Shown piece by piece: positions 42,135 through 52,466 of a DNA stretch of 64,000 nt. The first letter of the stretch is position 1; every line of letters begins with the position of its first letter. Under the pieces are notes generated by a model, which saw only the letters and a list, made by a program, of their open reading frames with translations, was not told the origin of the DNA and searched no databases. The stretch comes from Janthinobacterium sp. GW458P (GTDB lineage Bacteria; Pseudomonadota; Gammaproteobacteria; Burkholderiales; Burkholderiaceae_D), in NCBI RefSeq assembly GCF_002127585.1, contig NZ_NEGZ01000008.1, forward strand, positions 15,795-79,794. The letters run 5' to 3'. The position numbers and the translations under genes are program-made.

Positions 42135-44381
42135 ATGATCAAGATGTCCAAGATGCACCAGCGTTTGTGCGCCAAAAGCGCTGCAATGCTGGCACTGTCC
42201 GCTGCCTTGCCTATCGGCTCGGCTTACGCTGATGAAGTCGCTGCTGATACGGCCCCTGCCGCCAGCCAGCTGGAAACCGTGACCGTCACGGCGCAGCGCC
42301 GCAAGGAAAATATCCGCGACGTGCCCGTCTCCGTGTCGCTGCTGCGCGACGAGAAGCTCGACGTGCTGGTCTCCGGTGGGCAAGACATCCGCGTGCTGGC
42401 CGGCAAAGTGCCGAGCCTGAACGTGGAATCGTCGAACGGACGCACCTTCCCCCGCTTCTACATCCGCGGCTACGGCAATACCGACTTCAACATCTTTGCA
42501 TCGCAACCTGTTTCCCTGATTTACGACGACGTCGTGCAGGAAAACCCTATTCTCAAGGGCTATCCGATTTTCGACGTGGCCGGCGTGGAAGTGCTGCGCG
42601 GCCCGCAAGGCACCTTGTTCGGCCGCAATACGCCGGCCGGCGTGGTCAAGTTCGAATCCGTCAAGCCGAAGCTGGACAAGGTTGAAGGCTATTACAACGT
42701 TTCCGCCGCCACGCACAACACGACCAACTTCGACGGCGCCGTCAACGTGCCGCTGAGCAAGGAATGGGCGCTGCGCGTCTCGACCCTGCGCCAGCACCGC
42801 GACGATTACGTCGACAACACGTTTACGGGCCAGAAGAATGCGCTGGACGGCTACAACGAACATGCGGAGCGCGTGCAACTGCTGTACGCACCGAACACCA
42901 CGTTCAACGCCCTGTTCAATGTGCACCAGCGCAACACCACGGGCAGCGCGCGCGTGTTCTACGCCAACCTGATCAAGCAGGGCACGAACGACATCGTCGA
43001 CGGTTTCGACCCGAAGAAATCGTTCACGAATGCGCCGAATTTCCAGCGCCTGCGCACCAACGGCGCCAGCGCCCGCCTGAGCTGGGACCTCGACGGTATT
43101 AAACTGTACTCGATCACCGGCTTGGAACAGGTCGGCAATTATGTGTCGCACGGCGACATCGACGGCGGCACGCCGAACGGCCTTGGCCCGACCAGCCCCA
43201 ACTTCATTCCTTTCCAGGTTGAAACGGCTGGCGGCATTACCAGCGTGAAACAATACTCGCAGGAATTCCGTGCCGAATCGAAGAATGCCGGCCCGTTGAA
43301 CTGGCAGGCTGGCGTGTACTATTTCAACGAAGATGCCAACGGTTTTACCGACAACTTCGACACCGACACGCATGTGCTGACCACGCACCTGGCCAGCCGC
43401 CAGAAGAACTCGGCCTGGGCAACGTTTGGTTCCGTGAACTACGCCGTCAACGATGACTTCATGCTGCGCGCCGGCTTGCGCTACACCAAGGACAAGAAAG
43501 ATTTCAACACGGTGGAAGCGACCAACATCGTGCAGGTCAACCCGACCAGCGCCGATGTCAGCAAAGCCAAGGTCAACTGGGACCTGAGCGGCACCTATAA
43601 ATACAACAAGGACGTGAATTTCTACGGCCGTATCGCCACCGGTTTCCGCGCGCCAAGTATCGCCCCGGCCAGCGACAAAGTATCCGTGACGGTGGCCGAT
43701 GCGGAAACCATCACCTCGTTCGAAGCGGGCGTCAAGGCCGACCTGTTCAACCGCCGCGCCCGCGTGGCGTTCAGCGTGTACGACTACCAGGTGAAAAACC
43801 AGCAACTGACGGTGGTCGGTGGCACGTCGAACGTGACGCGCCTGATCAATGCGGCCAAGACGAACGGCCGCGGCGCGGAACTGGAACTGGAAGGCTTTGT
43901 CACGCCGAGCCTGAAGATGTCGCTGGGCGGCAGCTACAACTTCACGGAAATCAAGGACCCGAGCCTGTCGATCGCCACCTGCGACAAGACGCGCTGCACG
44001 GTGACCGATCCGATCAACGCCGCGAACCGCGCCGTCATCGACGGCAATCCGTTGCCGCAAGCGCCGAAGTGGACGATCACCGCCACGGGCCGCTATTCGA
44101 TCCCGATGGAAAACGGCGAATTCTTCGTCTTCACGGACTGGGCTTACCGCAGCAAGATCAATTTCTTCCTGTATGAGGCAACCGAGTTCACCGGCAAGCC
44201 GATGGTCGAAGGCGGCTTGCGCGTGGGTTATACCTGGGATGCCGGCAAGTATGAAATGGCCGTTTTTGGCCGCAACATCACCGACACCCAGCGTATCACG
44301 GGCGCCATCGACTTCAACAACCGCACGGGCTTCATCAATGAGCCACGTCAATTTGGCGTGCAGTTCAAGGGCAACTTCTAA
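42135..44381 (+). CDS. TonB-dependent receptor
   Basis: A 748-residue outer-membrane receptor. The signal peptide ends near residue 32 (GSAYADE). The TonB box is LETVTVTAQRRKE. The plug has VLAGKVPSLNVESSNGRTFP, RFYIRGYGNTDFN and FDVAGVEVLRGPQGTLFGRN. The barrel ends GVQFKGNF. A close family relative of the receptor at 32562-34781. The ligand is unknown. A strong terminator follows. No transport genes are adjacent. Confidence 0.9.
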   Translation: MIKMSKMHQRLCAKSAAMLALSAALPIGSAYADEVAADTAPAASQLETVTVTAQRRKENIRDVPVSVSLLRDEKLDVLVSGGQDIRVLAGKVPSLNVESSNGRTFPRFYIRGYGNTDFNIFASQPVSLIYDDVVQENPILKGYPIFDVAGVEVLRGPQGTLFGRNTPAGVVKFESVKPKLDKVEGYYNVSAATHNTTNFDGAVNVPLSKEWALRVSTLRQHRDDYVDNTFTGQKNALDGYNEHAERVQLLYAPNTTFNALFNVHQRNTTGSARVFYANLIKQGTNDIVDGFDPKKSFTNAPNFQRLRTNGASARLSWDLDGIKLYSITGLEQVGNYVSHGDIDGGTPNGLGPTSPNFIPFQVETAGGITSVKQYSQEFRAESKNAGPLNWQAGVYYFNEDANGFTDNFDTDTHVLTTHLASRQKNSAWATFGSVNYAVNDDFMLRAGLRYTKDKKDFNTVEATNIVQVNPTSADVSKAKVNWDLSGTYKYNKDVNFYGRIATGFRAPSIAPASDKVSVTVADAETITSFEAGVKADLFNRRARVAFSVYDYQVKNQQLTVVGGTSNVTRLINAAKTNGRGAELELEGFVTPSLKMSLGGSYNFTEIKDPSLSIATCDKTRCTVTDPINAANRAVIDGNPLPQAPKWTITATGRYSIPMENGEFFVFTDWAYRSKINFFLYEATEFTGKPMVEGGLRVGYTWDAGKYEMAVFGRNITDTQRITGAIDFNNRTGFINEPRQFGVQFKGNF

Positions 44382-44425
44382 TTGCCTGATGCCTGGCGCC
44401 GGCCCTTGCGGCTGGCGCCTGCTTC

Positions 44426-44461
44426 AACCCGCCGACGGCTCGCGCCGCGGCGGGTTTTTTT
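44426..44461 (+). terminator. Terminator after TonB receptor
   Basis: AACCCGCCG (44426-44434) and CGGCGGGTT (44448-44456) with a 13-base loop, then a T-run. It reaches the stop codon of the convergent gluQ gene. Confidence 0.85.
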
Positions 44462-45371
44462 ATGCCCGCTCAGGAAGGCGCGCCAGCCGCTGCGCCCAGG
44501 CGGGAATGGCTTGCCGCCAGAAGTCTTCCACGTTGTCGGCACGCACGTCGAGACCGAGGAAGCGGGCGGCCGGCAGCAATGCCGACGCCAGCAGTTCGGC
44601 CGCACCGGTGCCCGTGTCGAAGGCGAGGGCGCCCGTCTGCTTCGACAGTTTCTCGCCGCTGTCATTGACGACGACGGGCACGTGCAAGAAGCCGGGATGG
44701 GGCAAGCCCAGCACATCCTGCAGATACAGCTGGCGCGGCGTGGAGTCGAGCAAGTCCGCGCCGCGCACCACCTGCGTGACGCCCTGCGCGCCATCGTCGA
44801 CCACCACGGCCAGCTGATACGCCCAAAAACCGTCGCCGCGCAGCACGATGAAGTCGCCCACTTCCTTGGCCAGGTCCTGTTGCTGCGGCCCCACCCAGCG
44901 GTCCGTAAAAGAGTACACCGCATCGGCTCCCTGCGGCACGCGCAGCCGCCAGGCCCGCGCCGCCTTGCCCGGCGCCAGGCCATGGCGGCAGGTGCCCGGA
45001 TACACGGCGACGCCCCCCTTGGGCGCGCCCGCTTGCAGCACCGAATCCTGGATCTCCTTGCGCGAACAGCCGCATGCATACACGAGGCCGTCGTCCTGCA
45101 AGCGCTTGAGCGCCGCCTCGTACAGCGGCAGCCTGCGGCTCTGCCACGTCGCCTCGCCATCCCAGTGCATGCCGCAGCGCCGCAGGCTGGCCAGGATGCT
45201 CGTATCGGCGCCCTCGACATTGCGGTCGTAGTCCAGGTCCTCGATGCGCAACAGCCACGTACCGCGATGCACCTTGGCATCGAGATAGCTGGCCATGGCG
45301 GCAACAAGCGAGCCCATGTGTAGCGGACCGGAGGGGGAGGGGGCGAAGCGGCCGATGTAGGGGGAGGGCAT
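44460..45371 (-). CDS. gluQ: Glutamyl-Q tRNA(Asp) synthetase
   Basis: A 303-residue paralogue of the catalytic half of glutamyl-tRNA synthetase, which attaches glutamate to queuosine in tRNA-Asp. It has the class I signature [16 protein letters not shown], the [10 protein letters not shown] segment, Cys residues of the zinc site in YACGCSRKE and GTCRHG, and the KLSKQTGA motif. The length and lack of an anticodon-binding domain separate it from GltX. It stands alone on the minus strand. Confidence 0.93.
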   Translation of the reverse strand: MPSPYIGRFAPSPSGPLHMGSLVAAMASYLDAKVHRGTWLLRIEDLDYDRNVEGADTSILASLRRCGMHWDGEATWQSRRLPLYEAALKRLQDDGLVYACGCSRKEIQDSVLQAGAPKGGVAVYPGTCRHGLAPGKAARAWRLRVPQGADAVYSFTDRWVGPQQQDLAKEVGDFIVLRGDGFWAYQLAVVVDDGAQGVTQVVRGADLLDSTPRQLYLQDVLGLPHPGFLHVPVVVNDSGEKLSKQTGALAFDTGTGAAELLASALLPAARFLGLDVRADNVEDFWRQAIPAWAQRLARLPERA

Positions 45372-45582
45372 ACGGAGAACTGTTGATTCTGTATAGTTGT
45401 GGCGCGATTTATGGATGACTTGTTATTGGCTGCAATGCAGGCAGTGGCAAGTATCGTTCAGAGTATATGTCAAGTCAAATGCATTGCTAATTTTTACTAC
45501 TTAAATGAGTAATTTATTAATATTTCTAGGGGATGGATAATACGTCGTATTGATCGCGGGTTTTTTGATGGGCATCGTGGAA

Positions 45583-46212
45583 TTATTTTTTTGAAATGGC
45601 GGTTTCTATGACGGAAATTACATGTTTTATCCCGTTGGTGATGGCTGATTTGTTGTTGATGTACTTATCCTTCATTTTCTTTAGTATTTCAATATTTGCA
45701 ATTTTTTCTATGTCCATGTCAATTGCATTCGCTACATTGTGATCAATGTTCGTTTCATCTAGAATTTTTATTATTATTTCTATCGTATTTTCAATTTGTT
45801 TTTTGTGTAAATAAAATTCGGCAACTAATAGTCGAATTTCGCCTGATTTATTTTTAAGTAATTCATTTTCAATGCTTTTGATGTCATTATTTTCTGATTT
45901 AAATAGTGCGTAACATATTGCGTAATTTAAACTATGTGAAACGGTTGAATATTCTTCGAAGTTTTTTATGGATTGTATTTCTTTCTTGGCTAATTTCAGT
46001 AATTCGCTATTTTTATTTCCTTTTAATGCGATTAGCCAGAGTATTTCTTTTTTTCTTGCGCTTGTGTTTTTCTGATTGATTTGTTTAAATATTTCATTTA
46101 AGTGTTCATCTTCCAATGTTTTTTCGTTGGATGATCTTGATAGATCCTCCAATTCAATTATTCCACCTTTTTTTATGATGTCTAATATTTTTGAATTTAT
46201 TGATTTTTTCAT
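45583..46212 (-). CDS. Putative immunity protein of the Rhs toxin
   Basis: A 209-residue all-helical protein in very AT-rich DNA, Lys, Ile, Asn and Glu rich. Its ATG overlaps the stop of the Rhs gene by four bases, the classic place of the cognate immunity gene. The helix-turn-helix periodicity (RKKEILWLIALKGNKNSELL, GEIRLLVAEFYLHKK) looks like HEAT-type repeats. No family is recognised. The base composition matches the toxin tip, not the Rhs core, so tip and immunity were probably gained together. The 211-base gap to gluQ holds nothing I can name. Confidence 0.75.
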   Translation of the reverse strand: MKKSINSKILDIIKKGGIIELEDLSRSSNEKTLEDEHLNEIFKQINQKNTSARKKEILWLIALKGNKNSELLKLAKKEIQSIKNFEEYSTVSHSLNYAICYALFKSENNDIKSIENELLKNKSGEIRLLVAEFYLHKKQIENTIEIIIKILDETNIDHNVANAIDMDIEKIANIEILKKMKDKYINNKSAITNGIKHVISVIETAISKK

Positions 46213-49200
46213 TTTCCCAATATTCCATTTTTAATTTCAATGTGCATAGCTTTGTAGTCACCGGCTGCGGCTGGTTTTCCAGTGTCATCACATAACTTTG
46301 CTCCAGAGATTTTTGGCGGGGCATAATTTCCGTTGGTTACGCTAGATGTCGGAACAATTTCCTTGTGGGCATGAGGTACTTCATCTGCATTTCCTAGTGG
46401 TATAGCGCGTTTTTCAGCTGGGTCAATGCGCACTGCTGCTGTATTTCCATCTGGTAGGTTCTTTGTCCAGACTTGCCCTCGTTTATTGGATCCTGAAGAG
46501 TTAGTTCTGGAACCCACCATGATGTAACCTCTTCTCCGTAAAATTTTTCTTATATCACTTGGAAGCATATTATTCAATGCTGGTAAGTTTTTTATTTCGT
46601 CTACGGCGCTGGAAATGATGACTCTGCATTTTGCCAGTCCTAATGGGTCGCTCCACTGAATAGGATTTGTTGCATATGCGTAGCCATTCAGTCCACCTAG
46701 AATGCCGATAGGATCTTGACTAAGATAGCGTCCGCAATCAGGCTCATAGTACCGATACCGGTTGTAAAACAGCCCCGTTTCCCCATCTTCATACTGCCCC
46801 TGAAACCGCAGCGGCTGCTTGATTTCTCCCTCGACGTGCAGCAGGCGTCCCCATGCCTTGTAGCGCCCGCTCCAGACCACGTTGCCTTGCGCATCCGTCA
46901 GCTCGCGCGGCGTGCCCAGGTGGTCGCAGTGGTAGTGGGTGATGTGGTCGTGTACTGCAGCGCCGTCGGCTGCCGCTTGGATGTGCTGCCATGCGGAGAC
47001 ATGCAGTGCTTCGGTATCCGCTTGTTCTTGCGCAATCGCCGCTTGCAGTTCGGCATCGTCCCGGGTGGCGGGTAAATCCCACTGCGCCAAGCGTGGCCGG
47101 TGTACGGCGTTTGCCTGTCGGCAGGCTGGCGAAGCGATTCTGGCCAGCGGCACGAAGCTGTCCGGCTCGTACAGGTATGTGACTGTCTCTTCCTGCCCAA
47201 GTTCCTGTGCAAGCGTGTCGCCATCCCAGATGAAGAAGGTGGTGGTGGCGCTCGTGCGGGCGGGCTGGTCTTTGCTGATGTCTTGTTGCTTGCTCCAGCG
47301 TGCTTCTTCTACCCGCTTGGCGATGCGACGGCTGAAGGCGTCATAACAGTAGCGGGCGCGGTGGCGCGACTGGCGTTCCGTCCTGCTGGCGTGGCTGAGG
47401 CGGTTTTCGGCGTCGTATTGCAGTTCCAGGTCGCTCCAGGCCGACTCCCTGCCCGGCGGATGGAAGCGCTTGCCGGTGGCGTTGCCTTGCTCGTCGTAAT
47501 CGTAGTCGGCATCGCCATAGTTGTTCACGACGTTGCCGGGTGCGGGAGCCTTGTCGATCAGATTGCCAGCGGGGTCGAAGGCGAACCGTTCCGCCAGGCC
47601 CGGCTGCACGGCGGCCAGCAGCTGGCCGACGGGATCGTAGGTATAGCTGAGTTTGCCAAGCGGGCCGGCAGTGGTGGCGCCCGTTTGAACGATGGTGGTC
47701 AGGTTGCCTTGCGCATCGTATTCGAAGCGGCGTTCGCGCACGGGGGCGGGTGCGTCGGCGCCGCGCGCCAGGGTCAGCTGGGTGAGCCGCGATTGCGGAT
47801 CGTACTGGCGCGTGGCGAGCAGGCCGCTGTTGCCCAGAGTGCGCTGTTTTTCGCGGTGCAGTTTGTCGCGCTCGACATCGACCACGGTCTGGCCTAGCCA
47901 CAGCACGCCATGCCAGTGGCCGGAACCGTAGCGCAGCGTGTCGATGCGGCGGCCGTTCGGCAAGACCGTCTGGATGCGGTTGCCCAGTTCGTCATAGGCG
48001 TGCGTCATGGCAAAGCTGGCATCCGGCACGCGCGGGGCGTTGGGCAGCCTGCCGGCGTCGGGCAGGGATTGCAGGAAATATGCGCTGCGCTCTTCGGTCA
48101 GCTGGCCCAGCGCATCGTGGACAAAGCGCTGTTCGGCTTGCGGCGCGGATACGGCTGTCAACCGCCCCAGCGCATCGTAGGCGTAGCGCACCACGCCGTC
48201 CGCCGTGGTCTTGACGGATAACAAACCGAGCGCGTCGCGCAGCAGCTGCGTGCGCTGGCTGCCGCACTCGGTGGCGGTGAGGTTGCCGGCCTGGTCGTAG
48301 CTGTATTGCGTGCGCTTGCCGTCGAAGCCCGTTTCCGACGCCAGCCAGCCTTCCGTGTGATACGCGAGCCGGTAGCTTTCGCCCTTGGCGTTGATCAATT
48401 CCGTCAGTTGCAGCGCGGCATCGTAGCGGTACTGCACCGTCTGGCCGATGGCGTCCGTGCGCTCCACGGGCAAGCCCTGGCCGTTGTAGCGGTAGCGCGT
48501 CTGCTGGCCGGCGGCACCCACGTGCGAGACCAGATTGCCGTCCGCATCGTAGGCGTAGTGTTCCCGTGTTTTGTCTGGTGCGATGAGTCCGGTCAGGCGG
48601 CCGAGGCCATCGTATTCATAGCTGCTGACGTGGCCCATGGCATCGCGTGCCGCCGTCAATCTTCCCTGCTTGTCGTAGCTGTATTCGCTGGTGTGGCCGG
48701 AGCAATCCGTATAGGCGGTGAGCAAGCCCTGGCGGCTGTACTGGAAATGCTTGCTGCCGCCCCTGGCGTCGACCAGTTCCACCAGCTGGCCGCGCTGGTC
48801 GTAGCGGTAGCGCGTGACGTGGCCCAGCGCATCGGTGATGCTGACGGGGCGGCCTGCCGCATCGTATTCGCGGCGTGTGATATTGCCCAGCGCATCCGTG
48901 AAGGCGACGGGCTGGTTCTGGCCGTCGTAGTCGATGTTGCTGCCGTGCCCCTTGGCATCGGTGCTGCGGGTCAGGTTGCCGGCGGTATCGTAGGCGTAGC
49001 GCGTGGCGGCGCCGTTGGCGGCTATATCGGCCAGCAGCATGCCATCGCGGTCCCATTCACGCCGGCCCAGCGAGGCGGCCTTGCCGTCGATCACGCGGCG
49101 CACTTCGGTGACCAGCCAGTTGGCGTCGAAGGTGTATTCGAGGACGCCGCCGTTTTCCGTGACGTGGCTCGTGTCGTTGTCCACGTAATCGATGCGCGTG

Positions 49201-51170
49201 TGCTCGCTGCCATCCCGGGCGCGCGTGGCGATGGCGCGCGCCTGGTAGCTGTTGGCCACGGTGACGGGATGGCGCTGCGCCAGTTCCTGTTCGCTCAATG
49301 GCGAGCCGCGCCAGCGGGCGCGCAGCGCGTCCAGGCTGATCCATTCCAGTTCGTACGTAAAACCCGTGTAGCTGCTGCACGACGTGAGCAGGTGGTGGCG
49401 ATAGCTGTAGCGGCGCGTGTCGCCCAGGGCATTCGACTGGCTGACCAGGTTGTAGCGGGGCGCGAAGGGCGGCTGGCTATCGTCTGTTTCGCTGGCATAG
49501 GCGTAGCGGACATGGCAGAGCCGGCTGCCGTCCGCCAGCGCTTCGTCAACCCGGCCGATGCTGCAGGACAGTTCTGTCTCTCCGCGCATGGCTTCGAGCA
49601 CGCTGCCATCGTCGCTGCGCAGGCGCAGCAGCACTTCGCCCGGCTTGGCCTCCATGACGCGGTCGATGCTGACGCCGCGTCCATCGCGCCCTTCGCTGCG
49701 CACGAGCGCAAAACGCTGCGCGGCAATCGGCGCGGACGGGGCCAGCATGGCGTTGACGCCGTCGTAGCCGTGCGGCAGCCAGCCGCCTTCTGCGCGCGCG
49801 TAGCGGTCGCTGCTGCCGTCGCGCCACAGCACGGTAAAGGTGTCGGCGCCGTCGCGCGTGAGCGAAAAACCTTCCTTGCGGCTGTCGTGCTGCTGGCCCG
49901 GTGCCAAGCCAGGAAGGCGCAGGGCGCGGCCGCTGTCGTCGTGAAACACGATGCCGGCTTCGCACAGCGACAGGCTGGTGGTGTAGGGCGTGGACCAGCG
50001 CGCGCCCAGCAAGCCCCAGTCTTCGCATTCGGCGCCGGAGCGGTAGCAGCGCGTCCAGGCGATGGGGATGCTGCGCTCGAGCGCGAAATCCGTCTGGTAC
50101 AGGATTTCCTGGCCCGTGCCGAAATGCACGGGCTTGCGGCCCTTGACGGGTTTTTTCGCCGGGCCGCTATCCTTGGGACAGCAGTCGGACGGCGGTTCCG
50201 ATTTCGGCTCCTTCTTGCCACGGCTCTTGCCGTCGTCGCCGCCGTTTTTCGGGGGAGGTTTGTCGAGTTTTGGCGGCGGCTTGTCCGGTTTCTGGCCGAC
50301 CAGCTTGTCCTTGACCTTGTTGATGGTCGGTGCCGCTTTCTTGCCGAGAAACTTGCTCAGTATTTTTCCGCCGGGAATCTTGCTGAAGACTGCCGCTTGC
50401 AATACGTTGCCGGCGACATTCATGCCGATGTCCGCAGCGGTGCTCAGTAGATCCGGTGTCTTGCCTGTCAATATGTAATCGGCCGCCTGGTCGAGCACCG
50501 TGGCAGAGGCTTCCACTGCCGTTCCACTGGCAACGGTCGCCGTGCCGGCAACGGCGCCTGCTGCCGCTCCCGCTTCCATCGCGGCGGCAACGGGGGCGCC
50601 CACTCCCGTTGCCGCCACGCCAACGCCAGCCACGCCCAATACGGCGCTGCCTGTCAGGACGGTGCCGCCCGCGTCCACCAGGTCTTCGGCGGCGCCATGC
50701 ATTTTCTTGGAGCCATGATCCTTGTAGTCTTGTGCCGCCTCCCGTATCGCCGCCTTCAGTTCCTTGAGCACGGGCTTGGTCGCCTCCGCGCCCCGCTCAT
50801 AGATCTTGCCCACGGTATTGCGCGAATTCATCCATACTTCGCGCCCCATCTGCACCAGGCTGGCGCCGTTGGCGCGGTGGATGGGGCTGGCGACCTTCGT
50901 GTCGACCTGCTTGCCGACGGTGCCGCTCTTGATGCCGCCCGCCTTGCCGGCCGCGTCGCCCTTGACGGTGGGAATGGTGCTGCGCTGGTGCAGGATGACG
51001 GGCTCGCTGTGCGACTTGACGTTGGGCGAGGCGTTTTGTGCTTCCGCAAATTCACCGATGATGTTGTAGGGAATAGGGGGCGTGCTGGAGCCGACGGGCG
51101 TCTTGCAAATGTCGGGGCTGAGGCTGACGCAATAGAAGCGCGAGGCTTTGGTGACGGTTTCATTTGTCAT
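46209..51170 (-). CDS. Rhs-family T6SS effector with C-terminal toxin
   Basis: A 1653-residue polymorphic toxin. The N-terminus has a DUF4150 PAAR-like part (ICKTPVGSSTPPIPYNIIGE) that caps the VgrG spike. An Ala/Gly-rich, membrane-like stretch spans about residues 165-245, a DUF6531-type entry is at HFGTGQEILYQTDFALER, and many YD repeats (YDxxGxL) form the shell. The core-end motif DPIGILGGLNGYAYATNP lies near residue 1485, and DPLGLAKC near 1507 marks the cut before the tip. The last ~145 residues are the toxin, with RGQVWTKNLPDGNTAAVRID and PHAHKEIVP. The fold is not recognised. An RNase is possible. The tip is AT-rich, the core GC-rich. It overlaps both neighbours. Confidence 0.9.
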   Translation of the reverse strand: MTNETVTKASRFYCVSLSPDICKTPVGSSTPPIPYNIIGEFAEAQNASPNVKSHSEPVILHQRSTIPTVKGDAAGKAGGIKSGTVGKQVDTKVASPIHRANGASLVQMGREVWMNSRNTVGKIYERGAEATKPVLKELKAAIREAAQDYKDHGSKKMHGAAEDLVDAGGTVLTGSAVLGVAGVGVAATGVGAPVAAAMEAGAAAGAVAGTATVASGTAVEASATVLDQAADYILTGKTPDLLSTAADIGMNVAGNVLQAAVFSKIPGGKILSKFLGKKAAPTINKVKDKLVGQKPDKPPPKLDKPPPKNGGDDGKSRGKKEPKSEPPSDCCPKDSGPAKKPVKGRKPVHFGTGQEILYQTDFALERSIPIAWTRCYRSGAECEDWGLLGARWSTPYTTSLSLCEAGIVFHDDSGRALRLPGLAPGQQHDSRKEGFSLTRDGADTFTVLWRDGSSDRYARAEGGWLPHGYDGVNAMLAPSAPIAAQRFALVRSEGRDGRGVSIDRVMEAKPGEVLLRLRSDDGSVLEAMRGETELSCSIGRVDEALADGSRLCHVRYAYASETDDSQPPFAPRYNLVSQSNALGDTRRYSYRHHLLTSCSSYTGFTYELEWISLDALRARWRGSPLSEQELAQRHPVTVANSYQARAIATRARDGSEHTRIDYVDNDTSHVTENGGVLEYTFDANWLVTEVRRVIDGKAASLGRREWDRDGMLLADIAANGAATRYAYDTAGNLTRSTDAKGHGSNIDYDGQNQPVAFTDALGNITRREYDAAGRPVSITDALGHVTRYRYDQRGQLVELVDARGGSKHFQYSRQGLLTAYTDCSGHTSEYSYDKQGRLTAARDAMGHVSSYEYDGLGRLTGLIAPDKTREHYAYDADGNLVSHVGAAGQQTRYRYNGQGLPVERTDAIGQTVQYRYDAALQLTELINAKGESYRLAYHTEGWLASETGFDGKRTQYSYDQAGNLTATECGSQRTQLLRDALGLLSVKTTADGVVRYAYDALGRLTAVSAPQAEQRFVHDALGQLTEERSAYFLQSLPDAGRLPNAPRVPDASFAMTHAYDELGNRIQTVLPNGRRIDTLRYGSGHWHGVLWLGQTVVDVERDKLHREKQRTLGNSGLLATRQYDPQSRLTQLTLARGADAPAPVRERRFEYDAQGNLTTIVQTGATTAGPLGKLSYTYDPVGQLLAAVQPGLAERFAFDPAGNLIDKAPAPGNVVNNYGDADYDYDEQGNATGKRFHPPGRESAWSDLELQYDAENRLSHASRTERQSRHRARYCYDAFSRRIAKRVEEARWSKQQDISKDQPARTSATTTFFIWDGDTLAQELGQEETVTYLYEPDSFVPLARIASPACRQANAVHRPRLAQWDLPATRDDAELQAAIAQEQADTEALHVSAWQHIQAAADGAAVHDHITHYHCDHLGTPRELTDAQGNVVWSGRYKAWGRLLHVEGEIKQPLRFQGQYEDGETGLFYNRYRYYEPDCGRYLSQDPIGILGGLNGYAYATNPIQWSDPLGLAKCRVIISSAVDEIKNLPALNNMLPSDIRKILRRRGYIMVGSRTNSSGSNKRGQVWTKNLPDGNTAAVRIDPAEKRAIPLGNADEVPHAHKEIVPTSSVTNGNYAPPKISGAKLCDDTGKPAAAGDYKAMHIEIKNGILGK

Positions 51171-52464
51171 TGTTTTGACCTTGCCCGGCCGCCTTGCCCA
51201 GTGCTTCCTGGGCCTGTTCCAGCAGTGCTATGCGTGCGATCTGCGCCGGCTCCATCACGTGCAGCAGGCGCGACGCGACCTGGCCCGCGTCGGCCGGCAC
51301 GATGGCGCGCCACACCAGTTCCACGCTGGCCGCTTCAGGGGCGATCAGCACCGTATCGATGGCCAGGCGCCAGACGAGCAACTGATCGTTCTTGTCCGCC
51401 AGTAGCAGGCACATCACTTGTTGGGGCAGGGCGAAGCGCAGCACGGTGTTGCCGCGCGGGTCGATGCGGGCCGACGGATGGTCGTGGCGGCACAGATTGG
51501 TCAACGTAAATTGCTCCAGTCCCGCCAGGTGCGGGCATTGCTGGTCGGGCGGCGTGCTGTTCCAGTACGCGAAATCGAAGTCTTCCGGTAACAAGGGGAC
51601 TTCGTCGGCACCCCATGTGTCTTTTTCCACGATGTGTCCGGCCAGTGCGCGGCGCGGCAGCCAGCCTCGGCCGATAGCGGCCAGCCCCGCCGGCGCGGGA
51701 AGCTCCTTGCCGCCCGCGCCTTGCCAGAACTGGGCGGCCGTGCACGGCAGCGACGGCTGCGTGATGCGGGGGGCGGGCACCTCATCGATATGTTTTCCAT
51801 CCAGATACCAGTGCCGCGCAAAACCGAGCCCCAGCGGATTGGCCTGGCAGGAATCGTGCTTCGCCGCGTTGCAGTCGTCGGCCTCGATGCGGCATTGCCC
51901 GCCATAGGCGCAGGCGTAGTGCAGCGGCAATTGCAGGAACGGTTCAGGCGTGGACAAGTACCACGGATTGGGCCGCAGCAAGCCCGCCGTGGCAATGCGG
52001 GCGCAGCCTTGCGCCAGGCGCGTCAGGATGGCTTTCTTGCGGAAGGCGCGCTCGCCGCACACTTGCAGGGTCTTGTCGATCAGGCTCTTCTTTTCCGACC
52101 GCACCTTCAGGTTGACGAGAAATTGCGGCATTGCCTGCCCGCGCGGCGCGTGCGCCATGCCATTGACGATCACGTCGCAGCGCGGCTTGTAGGGCGCGAA
52201 GTCGCTCTCCTGCACGGTGCCTGCCTGCGTGTCGCCGTGCAGGTGCCGGTCTTCCGTGGCCAGTGGCGACTGGCGCGCCATGGGCAGCAGGCTGGCCACG
52301 CCGTCCGCGCCGCAGGGACCGAAGGTGTAGCCCATGCGCGCCACCACCACGTGAAAGGCTGCGCCGAATTGATCAACCATGTCGAACTGGCTGGCCGCGT
52401 GCGGCGTGCGGTTGTCGAACAGCAGGTTGGGGATGTTGAAATGGGCGGTGCCGGCGTCGTTCAT
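51160..52464 (-). CDS. DUF2169 T6SS effector adaptor
   Basis: A 434-residue protein of the DUF2169 family, chaperones that load Rhs or other effectors onto VgrG. Landmarks are FDMVDQFGAAFHVVVARMGY near the start, CDVIVNGMAHAPRGQAMPQF, LPLHYACAYGG, NPLGLGFA and YWNSTPPDQQ. It lies between vgrG (2-base gap) and rhs (11-base overlap), which is the usual order of such delivery modules. Confidence 0.88.
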   Translation of the reverse strand: MNDAGTAHFNIPNLLFDNRTPHAASQFDMVDQFGAAFHVVVARMGYTFGPCGADGVASLLPMARQSPLATEDRHLHGDTQAGTVQESDFAPYKPRCDVIVNGMAHAPRGQAMPQFLVNLKVRSEKKSLIDKTLQVCGERAFRKKAILTRLAQGCARIATAGLLRPNPWYLSTPEPFLQLPLHYACAYGGQCRIEADDCNAAKHDSCQANPLGLGFARHWYLDGKHIDEVPAPRITQPSLPCTAAQFWQGAGGKELPAPAGLAAIGRGWLPRRALAGHIVEKDTWGADEVPLLPEDFDFAYWNSTPPDQQCPHLAGLEQFTLTNLCRHDHPSARIDPRGNTVLRFALPQQVMCLLLADKNDQLLVWRLAIDTVLIAPEAASVELVWRAIVPADAGQVASRLLHVMEPAQIARIALLEQAQEALGKAAGQGQNNDK

Positions 52465-52466
52465 CG

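Noticed and set aside
41895-44351. 818-codon minus-strand open frame opposite the third TonB receptor
   Set aside because: It is the antisense of a full receptor gene with signal peptide, TonB box and plug motifs.
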